From Caldilineaceae bacterium (GTDB taxonomy: Bacteria > Chloroflexota > Anaerolineae > Caldilineales > Caldilineaceae), in assembly GCA_026708085.1 (NCBI GenBank), contig JAPOVP010000093.1:1-64000 (forward strand): a stretch of 64,000 nucleotides of DNA, read 5' to 3'. The position numbers and the translations under genes were made by a program. Under the pieces are notes generated by a model. That model was given only the letters and a program-made list of their open reading frames with translations. It had not been told where the DNA came from and made no database searches. Positions 50,134 to 59,893 of this stretch are shown piece by piece (within the stretch, counting starts at the first letter, position 1; the number at the start of each line of letters is the position of its first letter).

Positions 50134-51945
50134 ATGCGCTCACCAACTGTTACCGCACTGCCCCAATCTGCCTTCACCCTCCTCAGACAGGAACTGAAAA
50201 GACAAATTCCCCGCATAACGCTCCTCGTCGCACTCGCCCTCATCGGCACGGCAGTCGGCCTGGTCCAGCCCTTCCTATTCAAACTGCTCATCGACACGGC
50301 CATTCCAACCGCCGACCTACGCCTGATCGGCCTCCTCCTCGTCGGCATGGTAGTCGTGCCCGTCCTTAGTGCCGGCCTCAATGCCGCCAACCACTACCTG
50401 CGCGCCTACATCGGCGAAAGCGTCTCCCAACGCCTGCGCCGCGAACTGTTCGGCCACCTCCTGCATGTCCGCCTCGCCGACCTGGAGCAGTTCAAGACCG
50501 GGGAGCATCTTCATCGCCTGACTCGCAGCTGCGGCAGAATCGGCGACGTCTTCGTCGGGAACCACCTTCTGCCGCTGGCAATGAGCACCATCCTCCTTCT
50601 GGGCACGCTCGCCGCCATGACGGCGCTGCACTGGCGCCTCACCATTCTGGCGCTGCTCGCCTTCCCCCTCTCGTATCTCCTGACAAGGAAGACGCGCAGA
50701 CAAGCCCGCACCCTTGAACGCGACTTTTCCAATACGTTAGAGGCTGGCCAGAGCTACCTGAACGAATTCTTCCCTGGCATGCGCACAATCCGGGCCTTCA
50801 ACGCCGAGCCCTATGAAAATGCGCGCTGGCAGGACTGGCTCGTGAAGCATCGGAGCATTAAAGCCAGGGTCACGGCCTTCCACGAACTGATCCGCATAGT
50901 CCTGCCCGAAACCGTCAACTACGTCGCCGCCGGCCTCGTCTTCGGGTACGGCGCCTTCGAGATCATTCAGGGCCGGCTGACCATAGGCAGTCTCGTCGCC
51001 TTTGCCGCCTACCTTCCCCGCGCCTACGCCGTCCTGCAGTCTCTGCTCGGCACACACGTCAACCTGCAGGAGGCCCGCGTCAACGCCGAAAAAGTGGATG
51101 CCCTTTTTGCCCTCCCCCATGAACCATCCGGCGCAATGGTCCTGACGGCCGGGGATTCCTCACAAGAGACGGGCGGCACAAGCATGCCTCCTCTTACGGG
51201 CGCCGCGCTGGCCTTCAACAACGTCTCCTTCGACTACGGCCGCGGCGACTTCGGCGCACGCGACCTCACCTTCCGTATAGAGCCCGGCGAGTTCGTCGGC
51301 ATCGTCGGTCCTAGTGGCGGCGGCAAGTCCACCATCATCGACCTGATCATGGGCTTCTACACGCCACAGTCCGGCACCATCACGCTGGACGGGATCGACC
51401 TCCAGGAACTTTCCCTGACCTCGCTGCGTAGTCAGATCGGCCTCGTGTCCCAGGATCTGTTCTTCTGGAACGACAGCATTAGCCGCAACGTAACCTATCC
51501 CCGCACTGACGAAGATGCCGGCGCCGTCATCGAAGCCGCCCGCACAGCACAAATCGATGAATTCATCACCAGCCTGCCCCGCGACTACCGCACCGTCATC
51601 GGCGAACGCGGTCAGACGCTCTCCGGCGGTGAACGCCAGCGCCTGGCCATCGCTCGCGCCCTCCTCAAGCGCCCCCGGCTCCTCCTGCTCGACGAGGCCA
51701 CCTCCGCACTCGACGCCCTCACAGAGCAGAAGGTCCGCACCGCCTTCGAAAACGCACGGGAGGGACGGACCGCCATCGTCGTCGCCCATCGGCTGACTAC
51801 GATTCTCAATGCAGATTGCATTTTGGTGATTGACGAGGGTCGAATCGTGGAGGTGGGCAGCCGCATTGAACTGCTGAGGCGTGGCGGTCTGTTCTCGGAC
51901 CTGTATAAGGCACAATCTTTTGATCTTCCTGCGATCGCGCTATAA
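50134..51945 (+). CDS. ABC exporter, fused permease-ATPase (MsbA/multidrug type)
   Basis: A 603-aa half-transporter. Residues about 1-310 form a six-helix ABC_membrane domain. The ATPase domain follows: Walker A GPSGGGKST (near 405), Q-loop in GLVSQDL, signature LSGGERQ (near 510), Walker B LLLLDEATSALD and the switch His in VVAHRL. It should dimerise and export a lipid, drug or peptide; no substrate is indicated. The ATG at 50134 follows CGGGAGAATCGG; a GTG at 50086 would add a poor extension. It heads the GC-rich housekeeping region; transketolase follows 83 bp later. Confidence 0.92.
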   Translation: MRSPTVTALPQSAFTLLRQELKRQIPRITLLVALALIGTAVGLVQPFLFKLLIDTAIPTADLRLIGLLLVGMVVVPVLSAGLNAANHYLRAYIGESVSQRLRRELFGHLLHVRLADLEQFKTGEHLHRLTRSCGRIGDVFVGNHLLPLAMSTILLLGTLAAMTALHWRLTILALLAFPLSYLLTRKTRRQARTLERDFSNTLEAGQSYLNEFFPGMRTIRAFNAEPYENARWQDWLVKHRSIKARVTAFHELIRIVLPETVNYVAAGLVFGYGAFEIIQGRLTIGSLVAFAAYLPRAYAVLQSLLGTHVNLQEARVNAEKVDALFALPHEPSGAMVLTAGDSSQETGGTSMPPLTGAALAFNNVSFDYGRGDFGARDLTFRIEPGEFVGIVGPSGGGKSTIIDLIMGFYTPQSGTITLDGIDLQELSLTSLRSQIGLVSQDLFFWNDSISRNVTYPRTDEDAGAVIEAARTAQIDEFITSLPRDYRTVIGERGQTLSGGERQRLAIARALLKRPRLLLLDEATSALDALTEQKVRTAFENAREGRTAIVVAHRLTTILNADCILVIDEGRIVEVGSRIELLRRGGLFSDLYKAQSFDLPAIAL

Positions 51946-52027
51946 TCCGTAGTAATCTCTGCGGCCAACGCCTCCTTAACCCGCCGCTGGCTGACAGCTA
52001 CCATTCACCCTAAGGATTCTGCCACCG

Positions 52028-54100
52028 ATGTCACCAAACACTAACGGCCAGGGCGCCGCGCCCCTGCCTTTCGAAAGCCCCACCCTCGATCCGGATTTGG
52101 AAGAAAGCGTAGTCAACACTATCCGCATGCTCGCACTGGACGCCGTACAGGCCGCCAACTCAGGACACGCCGGCCTGCCCATGGGCATGGCCACCGCTGC
52201 CCTGACCCTCTGGCGCCGGCATCTGCGCTACAACCCGGCCAACCCCGACTGGCACAACCGGGACCGCTTCATCCTCAGCGCCGGCCACGGCTCCATGCTC
52301 CTCTATTCCCTGCTCCACCTGACCGGCTACGATCTCCCCCTCCAAGAGCTCAAGAACTTCCGCCAGTACGGCAGCATGACCCCAGGCCACCCCGAATACG
52401 GCCACGCGCCCGGTGTCGAGACCACCACCGGCCCGCTCGGCCAGGGCTTCGCCAACGGCGTCGGCATGGCCATCGCCGAACAGTGGCTCGCCGCCACCTT
52501 CAACCGGCCCGGCCACGACGTCATTTCACACCATATCTACGCCATCGTCAGTGACGGCGACCTAATGGAGGGTGTCGCCCAGGAGGCCGCCAGCCTCGCC
52601 GGCCACCTCCGCCTCGGCAAACTGATCTATCTCTACGACGACAACCGCGTCACCATCGACGGCTACACCGACCTGGCCTTCACCGAAAACCAGTACCAGC
52701 GCTTCGAGGCCTACGGCTGGCACGTTCTCAAGGTGGACGGTATGGACGCAGCTGCCGTCGACGCCGCCATCGACGCCGCCAAGCAGGACCCCCGCCCCAG
52801 CCTTATCGGTTGCACCACCGTCATTGGTTTCGGCGCCCCCAAACAGGGCGAGCCCGACATGCACAGTGACGCCCTCCCCGACGAAGAGGTCGCCCAGACT
52901 AAGGTCAACCTCGAATGGCCCCAGGAGCCCACATTCTATCTGCCCGACGACGTGCGCGACTTCTGCCTCCAGGCAGTCCAACGCGGCAAAAGGCTCGAAT
53001 CCGACGATAGCACGCTGTGGGACGCCTACGCGGCCGCCCACCCGGACCTTGCCGCCCAGCTCAGCGCGATGCTGCAGGGCGAGCTCCCGGACGGCTGGGA
53101 GGAAGCCCTGCCCATCTTCGACGGTGGTGGCAGCGCTGCCACCCGTAACGCCAGCGGCGATACCCTCAACGCCCTCGCGCCCGTCATCACCAATCTCATC
53201 GGCGGCAGCGCCGACCTCGCGCCCAGCAACAAGACGATCATCAGCGGCAGCCCCGACTTCCAGCCCGACTCCTATAGCGGCCGCAACTTCCGTTTCGGCG
53301 TGCGCGAACACGGCATGGGCGCCGTCCTTAACGGCATGGCCCTACACGGCGGCGTAATTCCCTACGGAGGCACCTTCCTCGTCTTCAGTGACTACATGCG
53401 CGCCAGCATCCGCCTCGCCGCCCTCATGGGCGCGCCCGTCATCTTCATCTTCACCCACGACAGCATCGGCGTCGGCGAAGACGGGCCCACCCATCAGCCT
53501 GTCGAACAGGTGGCCGCCCTGCGCGCCATTCCTAACCTCACCGTCATCCGCCCTGCCGACGCCAACGAGGTGGCGCAGGCCTGGAAAGCCGCCCTGCAAA
53601 ACAAGAGCGGCCCCACCGCATTGATCTTCTCGCGCCAGAATCTGCCCGTCTATGATCGCACCGTCGCCGGCGTTGCTGCAGTCGATGGCGCGGCCCAGGG
53701 CGGTTATGTCTTTTACCAGAGCAACGGAGCAAGCGGCGCCGCGCCCGAGCTGGCTCTCATCTCCTCCGGCAGCGAGCTTGAGCTCGCCTACAATGCAGCC
53801 CAACAACTCGCCCAAACCGGCGCTGCCGTCCGCGTCGTCAGCCTGCTCAGCTGGGAGCTCTTCTCCGCACAGTCGCCCGCCTACCAGCAGGACGTCCTGC
53901 CGACGAACGCCCTCAAGCTTTCCGTCGAAGCCGGCGTCACCCAGGGCTGGGAGCGTTGGGTCGGCAACGACACCGCCCGCGGCGCCGCCATCGGCCTCAA
54001 CCGCTTCGGCGCCAGCGCGCCCCAGCAGGATGTCTACGCCAATCTCGGCCTGACCGTCGACGCCGTGGTCAGCGCTGCCCAAGAACTCCTGGAGGCGTAG
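52028..54100 (+). CDS. tkt: Transketolase
   Basis: A 690-aa transketolase of the pentose-phosphate pathway, transferring two-carbon units between sugar phosphates. Landmarks: [12 protein letters not shown] near residue 45 (usual SGHPGAPMG), the ThDP/Mg motif SDGDLMEG near 178 with DDNRVTIDG following, PTFYLPDD, the activating Glu in [20 protein letters not shown] (near 425) and the substrate-binding [18 protein letters not shown] (near 478). Length is normal. It overlaps nothing and is followed 6 bp later by the next gene, so is likely co-transcribed with downstream genes. Confidence 0.94.
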   Translation: MSPNTNGQGAAPLPFESPTLDPDLEESVVNTIRMLALDAVQAANSGHAGLPMGMATAALTLWRRHLRYNPANPDWHNRDRFILSAGHGSMLLYSLLHLTGYDLPLQELKNFRQYGSMTPGHPEYGHAPGVETTTGPLGQGFANGVGMAIAEQWLAATFNRPGHDVISHHIYAIVSDGDLMEGVAQEAASLAGHLRLGKLIYLYDDNRVTIDGYTDLAFTENQYQRFEAYGWHVLKVDGMDAAAVDAAIDAAKQDPRPSLIGCTTVIGFGAPKQGEPDMHSDALPDEEVAQTKVNLEWPQEPTFYLPDDVRDFCLQAVQRGKRLESDDSTLWDAYAAAHPDLAAQLSAMLQGELPDGWEEALPIFDGGGSAATRNASGDTLNALAPVITNLIGGSADLAPSNKTIISGSPDFQPDSYSGRNFRFGVREHGMGAVLNGMALHGGVIPYGGTFLVFSDYMRASIRLAALMGAPVIFIFTHDSIGVGEDGPTHQPVEQVAALRAIPNLTVIRPADANEVAQAWKAALQNKSGPTALIFSRQNLPVYDRTVAGVAAVDGAAQGGYVFYQSNGASGAAPELALISSGSELELAYNAAQQLAQTGAAVRVVSLLSWELFSAQSPAYQQDVLPTNALKLSVEAGVTQGWERWVGNDTARGAAIGLNRFGASAPQQDVYANLGLTVDAVVSAAQELLEA

Positions 54101-54106
54101 TCGTCT

Positions 54107-54700
54107 ATGCTTGGGGCCATGTCCGCCGTCCTCCAGCAGACCCGGCAGCATCACGCCATCGAACACGCCACCATCCATCTGCTGGCAGCTCGCTTCCCCC
54201 GCCGTGTCTTCGCCGGCATGAGCGACCCTTGGGGCTTCACGCTGTACGGGCAGCTGTCCAGCGAAGACATCGAAGAGGCCGTCGGCGAAGCCATTCAGCG
54301 CCTTCAGGACGGCGAGGAGGAGTTGGCCTACCATCCCAACTGCGGCACCAACCTCACCGCCACGATCCTTTTGGTGACCTCGGCCGCTTTACTCGGAAGC
54401 TTCGATTGGCGGAATTCGCATCTTCCCTGGCCCGCAGGGACGTTCCCCTTGGGCGAGGAAAAAGGTCCAGCCGACCGCGATGCCTCTCCAGTCCGACGCA
54501 GACCGGGCGGCAAGTCATTCCTTGATAGAATGACAATTACGGCCGGATTGATGACGCTTGCCTTACTGGTCTCAACGCCGCTGGGGATGCGATTGCAGCG
54601 TCTGACAACCTTACACAATATCGGCAATCGCGCGTTGGCCCAAGTCGTACCCGTAAAGCGCGGCCAGGCCTATCGTGTCACCTTCGCAGAACCGCAATGA
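54107..54700 (+). CDS. DUF6391-like membrane protein
   Basis: A 197-aa protein. The N-terminus carries HHAIEHATIHLL near residue 16 and HPNCGTNLTATILLVTSAALLG near 90, which recall DUF6391 proteins found in cyanobacteria and Chloroflexota; the assignment is from memory. At least two hydrophobic segments are seen, about 93-110 and 148-170. It starts 6 bp after transketolase and ends 33 bp before holA. A conserved HXXEH-like string (H-H-A-I-E-H) could bind a metal, but function is unknown. Confidence 0.6.
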   Translation: MLGAMSAVLQQTRQHHAIEHATIHLLAARFPRRVFAGMSDPWGFTLYGQLSSEDIEEAVGEAIQRLQDGEEELAYHPNCGTNLTATILLVTSAALLGSFDWRNSHLPWPAGTFPLGEEKGPADRDASPVRRRPGGKSFLDRMTITAGLMTLALLVSTPLGMRLQRLTTLHNIGNRALAQVVPVKRGQAYRVTFAEPQ

Positions 54701-54733
54701 ACGGGGGCCACTACCCCCGAGACTGGTAACGCA

Positions 54734-55756
54734 TTGACAAACTATCTGTTCCTTGCGCCGGATGAGTTCCTATTGGGGCAGCGCCTTGGCCAGTTGAAGC
54801 AGGCCCTCGGCGATCCGGAAATGGCCTCGCTGAATATCGCCGAAGTGGACGGCGCCCGCTCCAACGCTAGCGATATTCTCTACCATGCAGGCGCCTTGCC
54901 CTTCCTCGCCGACCGGCGCCTGATCATCGTGCGCGGCTATCTCGCCCATCTCGAGTCCCGCCTGGGCACGGCGAAGTCGCCCAATCCCACCGGACAGGCC
55001 GAAGTCCGGCAGATTCTAGGAGCGCTCGCCGCCCCGGGCTCAGCCAATGATCTCGTCTTTATCGACGACAAACTGGACAAACGGCGCGCGATCTGGAGAG
55101 GTCTGGACGGCCTCGCCGGACTTGAACGGCTCGGTAAGGACGGGCTCCTGGCGATCGAGGAGTTGAACACGCCCAACCCCCGCGCCTTGCCCGCCTGGAT
55201 CGCCAACACAGCCCGCCGCGACGGGATCGACATCGAAGGTCAGGCTGTGCAAATGCTTGCAAGCTATGTTGGCGCCGACCTCCGCCTCCTGACCCTCGAG
55301 CTCGACAAACTGCGCTCCTACGCCGCCGGCCGCGCAGTCACACCGGACGACGTGCAGCGCCTCGTCAGCGACACCAGTGAAGCCCTCATCTGGGACCTCA
55401 CCGACGCAATCGGCCAGCGCGACGGCCGTAAGGCGATGCGCGCCCTCTACGCATTGCGCCGCAACGACGCCAGCCCGTTCTACCTTCTGACTATGATTAC
55501 CCGCCAGTACCGCATCATGATCAAAGTTAAGGATGAGACCGCCCGCGCCTCAGGCAACGAATTTGACGTCGCCGGACGCGTCGGCGAGAACCCCTTTCCC
55601 GTCAAAAAGGCGATGGCCCAGAGCCGCAACTATGCCCTGCCCCAGCTGGAAGGAATCCTCGACCGGCTCCTCTCCTCCGACTTTGCCATGAAGACCGGCG
55701 CCGACCCCAATACCGAAATCGACATTCTTGTAGCAGAACTGACCCAATCCCGCTAG
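54734..55756 (+). CDS. holA: DNA polymerase III delta subunit (clamp loader)
   Basis: A 340-aa HolA: it opens the beta clamp as part of the clamp loader. Blocks seen: YLFLAPDEFLLGQRLGQLK at the start, ALPFLADRRLIIVRGYLAHL near 55, an AAA-like core without a Walker A (normal for delta), and the C-terminal lid domain with LIWDLTDAIGQRDGRKAMRALYALRRNDASPFYLLTMITRQYR (near 215-258) and LPQLEGILDRLLSSDFAMKTG. TTG start codon, conserved start region; no ATG gives a better fit. In line with the preceding genes. Confidence 0.88.
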   Translation: MTNYLFLAPDEFLLGQRLGQLKQALGDPEMASLNIAEVDGARSNASDILYHAGALPFLADRRLIIVRGYLAHLESRLGTAKSPNPTGQAEVRQILGALAAPGSANDLVFIDDKLDKRRAIWRGLDGLAGLERLGKDGLLAIEELNTPNPRALPAWIANTARRDGIDIEGQAVQMLASYVGADLRLLTLELDKLRSYAAGRAVTPDDVQRLVSDTSEALIWDLTDAIGQRDGRKAMRALYALRRNDASPFYLLTMITRQYRIMIKVKDETARASGNEFDVAGRVGENPFPVKKAMAQSRNYALPQLEGILDRLLSSDFAMKTGADPNTEIDILVAELTQSR

Positions 55757-55772
55757 AGGAACACTACACCCG

Positions 55773-57116
55773 ATGAACAGTCACTGCTCCATATCCCCCC
55801 GCATTCACGCCCCATCGGCCCGCGCCGCTGAGGCTGGACAGACGATGATCGGCCCTGAAACCGTCCACCGCGTCCAGACCCCAAACGGCATCACCATTTT
55901 GGTCCGACCCAACCCATCCGCCCCGGTCGTCATGCTGGAAGGAGCCCTGCGCGCCGGCAGCGTCGATGAGCCGGCTAATCTGACCGGCCTCGCCTCCTTC
56001 ACCGCTTCTCTCGTAAGCCGCGGCAGCGCCAGCTACGACTTCGATCGCTTCAACGAGGCCGTGGAATCCGTCGGCGCCAGCGTCAGCGCTGGCGGCGGCA
56101 CCCACGTCACCAACTTTGGCAGCGAGAGCCTCGTCGAAGATTTCCCGCTCATGGTGGAGATCCTGGCCGATATTCTGCAGCGGCCCACCTTCCCCACCGA
56201 ACACATTGAGCGCGTGCGCAACCAGCGGCTCGTCCGCCTGCAGGAGCGCGAACAGAGCACGCGCAGCGTCTCCTACCGCCGCTTCAGCGAAATGATCTAC
56301 GGAGACCATCCCTACGGCCCGCCCACGTCCGGCTACATCGAGACCGTCCAGGAAATCAACCGCGACCATGTGGCCCGCTTCCACCAGGATCACTATCGTC
56401 CCAATCAGGCCATTGTCGTCGTCAGCGGCGATGTCGAGCCGGAGGAAGTGGTGGCGCTGCTGGAATCCCAATTCGGCGACTGGCCCGCCGCCGTCGAACC
56501 GCCTCCCCCCGCCCACACCATCCCCCCCGTGACCGGTGTCAACGGCATCCAGCGCAAGACCTTCCCGATGCCCGGCAAGGTCCAGTCAGATGTCGTAGTC
56601 GGCTGCCTCGCCATCCCCCGCAAACATCCCGACTACCATGCTGTCCAGGTCGCCAACAATATCCTCGGCCAGTTCGGCATGATGGGACGCCTGGGAGAAA
56701 ATGTGCGCGAGCGCCAGGGTCTCGCCTACTACAGCTACAGCGCGCTCGACGCTGACATCGGTATTGGGCCCTGGGTCGCCTTCGCCGGCGTCAACCCCCA
56801 GAACGTCGACCAGGCCATCGACAGTATCCTCCACGAATTCGAGCGGCTAGGGCAGGAACCAGTCAGCGACGAAGAGCTCTCCGACAGCATCGCCAACATG
56901 ACCGGTACACTTCCCCTCCGCCTGGAAACAAACGACGGCGTTGCCTCCATCCTGCTCAATATCGAATGGTTCGGCCTCGGCCTGGACTACCTCCAGACCT
57001 ATCAGGACCGAATCAAAGCCATCACCGCAGAGGATGTCCAGCGCGTCGCCGCCCAATACCTGCGCACCGACGCCTATACGCTGGTGACCGCCGGCCCCGA
57101 CCCCAACGAGAACTGA
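55773..57116 (+). CDS. M16-family (insulinase-like) protein without the zinc motif
   Basis: A 447-aa protein with two M16-type halves (PqqL/MPP-like fold). The H-x-x-E-H zinc motif that catalytic M16 proteins have after the first beta strand is absent: the segment reads LTGLASFTASLVSRGS. The later Arg/Tyr substrate motif of the second half is kept (RERQGLAYYSYSA, near residue 330). This is the layout of a non-catalytic partner subunit. The usual catalytic M16 neighbour is not adjacent. It lies 17 bp after holA and 6 bp before the ABC ATPase gene. Confidence 0.82.
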   Translation: MNSHCSISPRIHAPSARAAEAGQTMIGPETVHRVQTPNGITILVRPNPSAPVVMLEGALRAGSVDEPANLTGLASFTASLVSRGSASYDFDRFNEAVESVGASVSAGGGTHVTNFGSESLVEDFPLMVEILADILQRPTFPTEHIERVRNQRLVRLQEREQSTRSVSYRRFSEMIYGDHPYGPPTSGYIETVQEINRDHVARFHQDHYRPNQAIVVVSGDVEPEEVVALLESQFGDWPAAVEPPPPAHTIPPVTGVNGIQRKTFPMPGKVQSDVVVGCLAIPRKHPDYHAVQVANNILGQFGMMGRLGENVRERQGLAYYSYSALDADIGIGPWVAFAGVNPQNVDQAIDSILHEFERLGQEPVSDEELSDSIANMTGTLPLRLETNDGVASILLNIEWFGLGLDYLQTYQDRIKAITAEDVQRVAAQYLRTDAYTLVTAGPDPNEN

Positions 57117-57122
57117 CCCACA

Positions 57123-58151
57123 GTGGAACAAGACTCTGTTATCCAGATCGACCAGTTGAGCAAGGTCTATACTGTCAACGAGCGCGAAGCGGGGTTGGTC
57201 GCCGCCATGCGCAGTCTCGTCAAGCGCAAGACGCGCGACGTCCATGCCGTGGACACAATCTCCTTCTCCGTCAGCGAAGGCGAGATCGTTGGCTTCCTCG
57301 GCCCCAATGGCGCCGGCAAAACCACTACCCTGAAAATGCTGTCAGGTCTGCTCCATCCCACCGGTGGCAGCGCATCCGTACTTGGCTACCGCCCCTGGGA
57401 GCGCAACCGCGACTACTTGCGCCGTATGACGCTAGTGATGGGCCAGCGCAACCAACTCCTGTGGGACATCCCCGTCATCGACACCTTCGAACTCCACCGC
57501 GCCGTCTACCGTATCCCCGAAGCACAGTACCGCCCTACCGTCGAAGAACTGACGGAGCTTCTGGAGTTGGAGACGCTGCTGCAAAAGCCGACCCGCAACC
57601 TCTCTCTAGGCGAGCGCATGAAGTGCGAAATCGCCGCCGCGCTCCTCCACCGGCCATCCGTGCTCTTCCTCGACGAGCCGACCATCGGCCTCGACGTGAC
57701 CATGCAGCGCCGTATCCGCCGCTTTATCACCGAATACAATCAACATACCGGCGCCACCGTCTTGCTGACCAGCCACTACATGGCCGACGTCGAAGCCCTC
57801 TGCAAGCGCGTCATCGTCATTCACCATGGCAAACTGCTCTACGATGGCGAGCTGACAGGCCTGGCCGACCGCTTCGCGCCCTTCAAAACCGTCGAAGTCA
57901 AACTGCAAAACGGCATCAACAATCGCCCGCTGGCGCAGTACGGCGAGCTGATGGCCCACAGCGAAGGCCGCATCACGCTGCGCATCCCCAAAGACGATAC
58001 CGCCTCCGTCACCGGCCGCCTGCTGTCTGAGCTCGACGTCGCCGACCTGACCGTGCAGGATCCGCCCATCGAAGACGTTATCGCGCAAGTATTCAGTCAG
58101 TCACCAGACCCGTCCGTTGCACCGGACTCGCAGCACGCAAGCGGCAAGTAG
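57123..58151 (+). CDS. ABC-2 transporter ATP-binding protein (COG4586-like)
   Basis: A 342-aa ATPase. Walker A GPNGAGKTTT (near residue 60), signature LSLGERMK (near 160), Walker B VLFLDEPTIGLD, switch His in LLTSHYM, and a C-terminal extension of about 100 residues with beta strands, as in the ABC-2 drug or polysaccharide exporters. GTG start. The signature LSLGERMK and the two following permeases fit the triad COG4586-COG4587-COG3694. Substrate unknown. Confidence 0.9.
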   Translation: MEQDSVIQIDQLSKVYTVNEREAGLVAAMRSLVKRKTRDVHAVDTISFSVSEGEIVGFLGPNGAGKTTTLKMLSGLLHPTGGSASVLGYRPWERNRDYLRRMTLVMGQRNQLLWDIPVIDTFELHRAVYRIPEAQYRPTVEELTELLELETLLQKPTRNLSLGERMKCEIAAALLHRPSVLFLDEPTIGLDVTMQRRIRRFITEYNQHTGATVLLTSHYMADVEALCKRVIVIHHGKLLYDGELTGLADRFAPFKTVEVKLQNGINNRPLAQYGELMAHSEGRITLRIPKDDTASVTGRLLSELDVADLTVQDPPIEDVIAQVFSQSPDPSVAPDSQHASGK

Positions 58152-58271
58152 CACCGGCCCAGGGAAAAGCGTGGGCCTTCAGCGATCAGGACTCGCTTCG
58201 CAGCCGCCTCCCGCCTTAAGCTGACCTTGCCAGTCTGAACGCCATTGGGGACGGGAGACTACCGTTCAAAA

Positions 58272-59075
58272 ATGTTCGCCTACTACCCCATCTATAGAGG
58301 TTACTTCCGCACCTCAATCATGATGATGATCCAGTATCGGATAGCGATGCTGATCTGGCTCCTGGGCGGCATCATCGAGCCGCTCATGTATCTGGTCGTA
58401 TGGCGCACAGTCTCCCAGCAGCAGGGCGGCGCCGTTGGTGACTACAGCACGAACGACTTTGTCGTCTACTTCATCGCCATGATGATGGTCAGTCACGGGA
58501 CCTTCACCTGGATCATGTGGGAGTACGTCTATCGCATCCGCATGGGCCAGTTCTCGGTAATGCTCCTCAAACCAATCCACCCCATCCACAGCGACATCGC
58601 CGACAACATCGGCTACAAATTCCTGACATTGATCGTGATGGGGCCCACCGTCCTCCTGCTTGCCTGGTTCTTCGACGCCTCCTGGCAGCCTACATACTGG
58701 TCACTGGCCGCCTTCGTTCCTGTGCTGATTCTGGCCTTCCTCATGCGCTTCTGCTGGGAGTGGTCCCTCGCCATGGTCGCCTTCTGGACTTTGCGCATCG
58801 ACGCAATGAACCAGGCCTATATGGTCATTTTGCTCTTTTTCTCCGGAAAGCTGGCACCGCTCACCCTTTTCCCGGAGATCGTTCAGCGCGCCGCCGACCT
58901 CCTGCCCTTCCGCTGGATCCTCGCCTTCCCCGTTGAGCTCCTGCTCGGGAAGGTCACGCCGCGCGAGCTGCTCATCGGCATCGGTGCACAGCTCTTCTGG
59001 CTACTCGTCGGCTATCTGTTCATGCAGCTCATCTACCGGGCCGGAATCAAGCGCTACGCCGCCTTCGGAAACTGA
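58272..59075 (+). CDS. ABC-2 type permease (COG4587-like)
   Basis: A 267-aa inner-membrane protein with about six hydrophobic segments. The first helix begins near residue 20 after a polar start (YYPIYRGYFRTS); a conserved WIMWEYVYRIRMGQFSVMLLKPIHP lies in the cytoplasmic loop that meets the ATPase. It is the first of two permease subunits; start ATG 58272 preferred over an upstream non-ATG start. It lies about 120 bp after the ATPase. Confidence 0.87.
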   Translation: MFAYYPIYRGYFRTSIMMMIQYRIAMLIWLLGGIIEPLMYLVVWRTVSQQQGGAVGDYSTNDFVVYFIAMMMVSHGTFTWIMWEYVYRIRMGQFSVMLLKPIHPIHSDIADNIGYKFLTLIVMGPTVLLLAWFFDASWQPTYWSLAAFVPVLILAFLMRFCWEWSLAMVAFWTLRIDAMNQAYMVILLFFSGKLAPLTLFPEIVQRAADLLPFRWILAFPVELLLGKVTPRELLIGIGAQLFWLLVGYLFMQLIYRAGIKRYAAFGN

Positions 59076-59090
59076 CACGCATCTGAAACC

Positions 59091-59876
59091 ATGTTCTACA
59101 TTCGTCTCTTTGCCACCTACCTGCGTATCGGAATCCTCGGAGAATTGGAATACCGCGCCAATTTCTGGATCAGTCTGGTGCAGTCCGCCCTGGACCTGTG
59201 CGTGGCCCTTGGCGGGCTTGCCGTCGTTTTCAGCCATACCGACACGCTGGGCGGCTGGCGTCCGGAGGAGCTTCTGGCGCTGGTCGGCGTCTACTTCCTC
59301 ATCGGCGGCCTCATCCGCACCATCATCCGCCCCTCGATGACCAAATTCATGGACGACGTGCGACAGGGTACCCTCGACTTCACCCTCACCAAACCGGCCG
59401 ACTCACAGGTGCTGGTCAGCATCCAAAGCGTCGAAATCTGGCGCCTCGTCGACGTGCTCATCGCCCTGCCTGTGCTCGCCATCGCGCTCATTCGGCTCGG
59501 TGCCCAGATGGGGCTCATCGATACCGCCGTCTTCGCCGTCACTCTGTTGAGCGGCGGCTTGATTATCTACAGCTTCTGGCTTATGCTCAGCACCTGCGCC
59601 TTCTGGTTCGTTAAGGTCGAGAACATCCAGGTAATCTTTATGAGCATGTGGCAAGCCGGCCGCTGGCCCGTCAGCATCTATCCCGCCTGGCTGCGCGCCG
59701 TGCTGACGTTCCTGGTCCCGGTTGCCTTCGCCACCACAGTACCCGCCTCCGCCGTCAGCGGCCGCATCACGGGCGCCAACCTCGTCGGCACAGTTGCCTT
59801 GGCCGTCGCCATGCTTATCGTCTCCCGCTGGTTCTGGCGCGTGGGCATCCGCTTCTATTCCGGCGCATCAGCCTGA
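59091..59876 (+). CDS. ABC-2 type permease (COG3694-like)
   Basis: A 261-aa six-helix membrane protein, second permease of the ABC-2 unit. The cytoplasmic loop with FMDDVRQGTLDFTLTKPADSQ has the LTKP motif also seen as MLLKP in the partner, a contact site for the ATPase. It starts 15 bp after the partner and ends 17 bp before the epimerase gene. Confidence 0.87.
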   Translation: MFYIRLFATYLRIGILGELEYRANFWISLVQSALDLCVALGGLAVVFSHTDTLGGWRPEELLALVGVYFLIGGLIRTIIRPSMTKFMDDVRQGTLDFTLTKPADSQVLVSIQSVEIWRLVDVLIALPVLAIALIRLGAQMGLIDTAVFAVTLLSGGLIIYSFWLMLSTCAFWFVKVENIQVIFMSMWQAGRWPVSIYPAWLRAVLTFLVPVAFATTVPASAVSGRITGANLVGTVALAVAMLIVSRWFWRVGIRFYSGASA

Positions 59877-59893
59877 TAAACAAAGGAGAAAAA

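Noticed and set aside
53342-54334. 330-codon minus frame opposite transketolase
   Set aside because: Shadow of a GC-rich coding strand; Gly/Asp/Ala-rich composition without motifs.
54107-54700. M16 or other zinc peptidase from HHAIEH in the DUF6391-like protein
   Set aside because: The spacing gives H-x-x-E-H-like letters but the rest of the protein lacks any peptidase fold pattern.
56966-58030. 354-codon plus frame overlapping the M16 end and ABC ATPase
   Set aside because: Arg/Pro/His-rich product typical of an out-of-frame reading of GC-rich genes; Walker motifs lie in the other frame.
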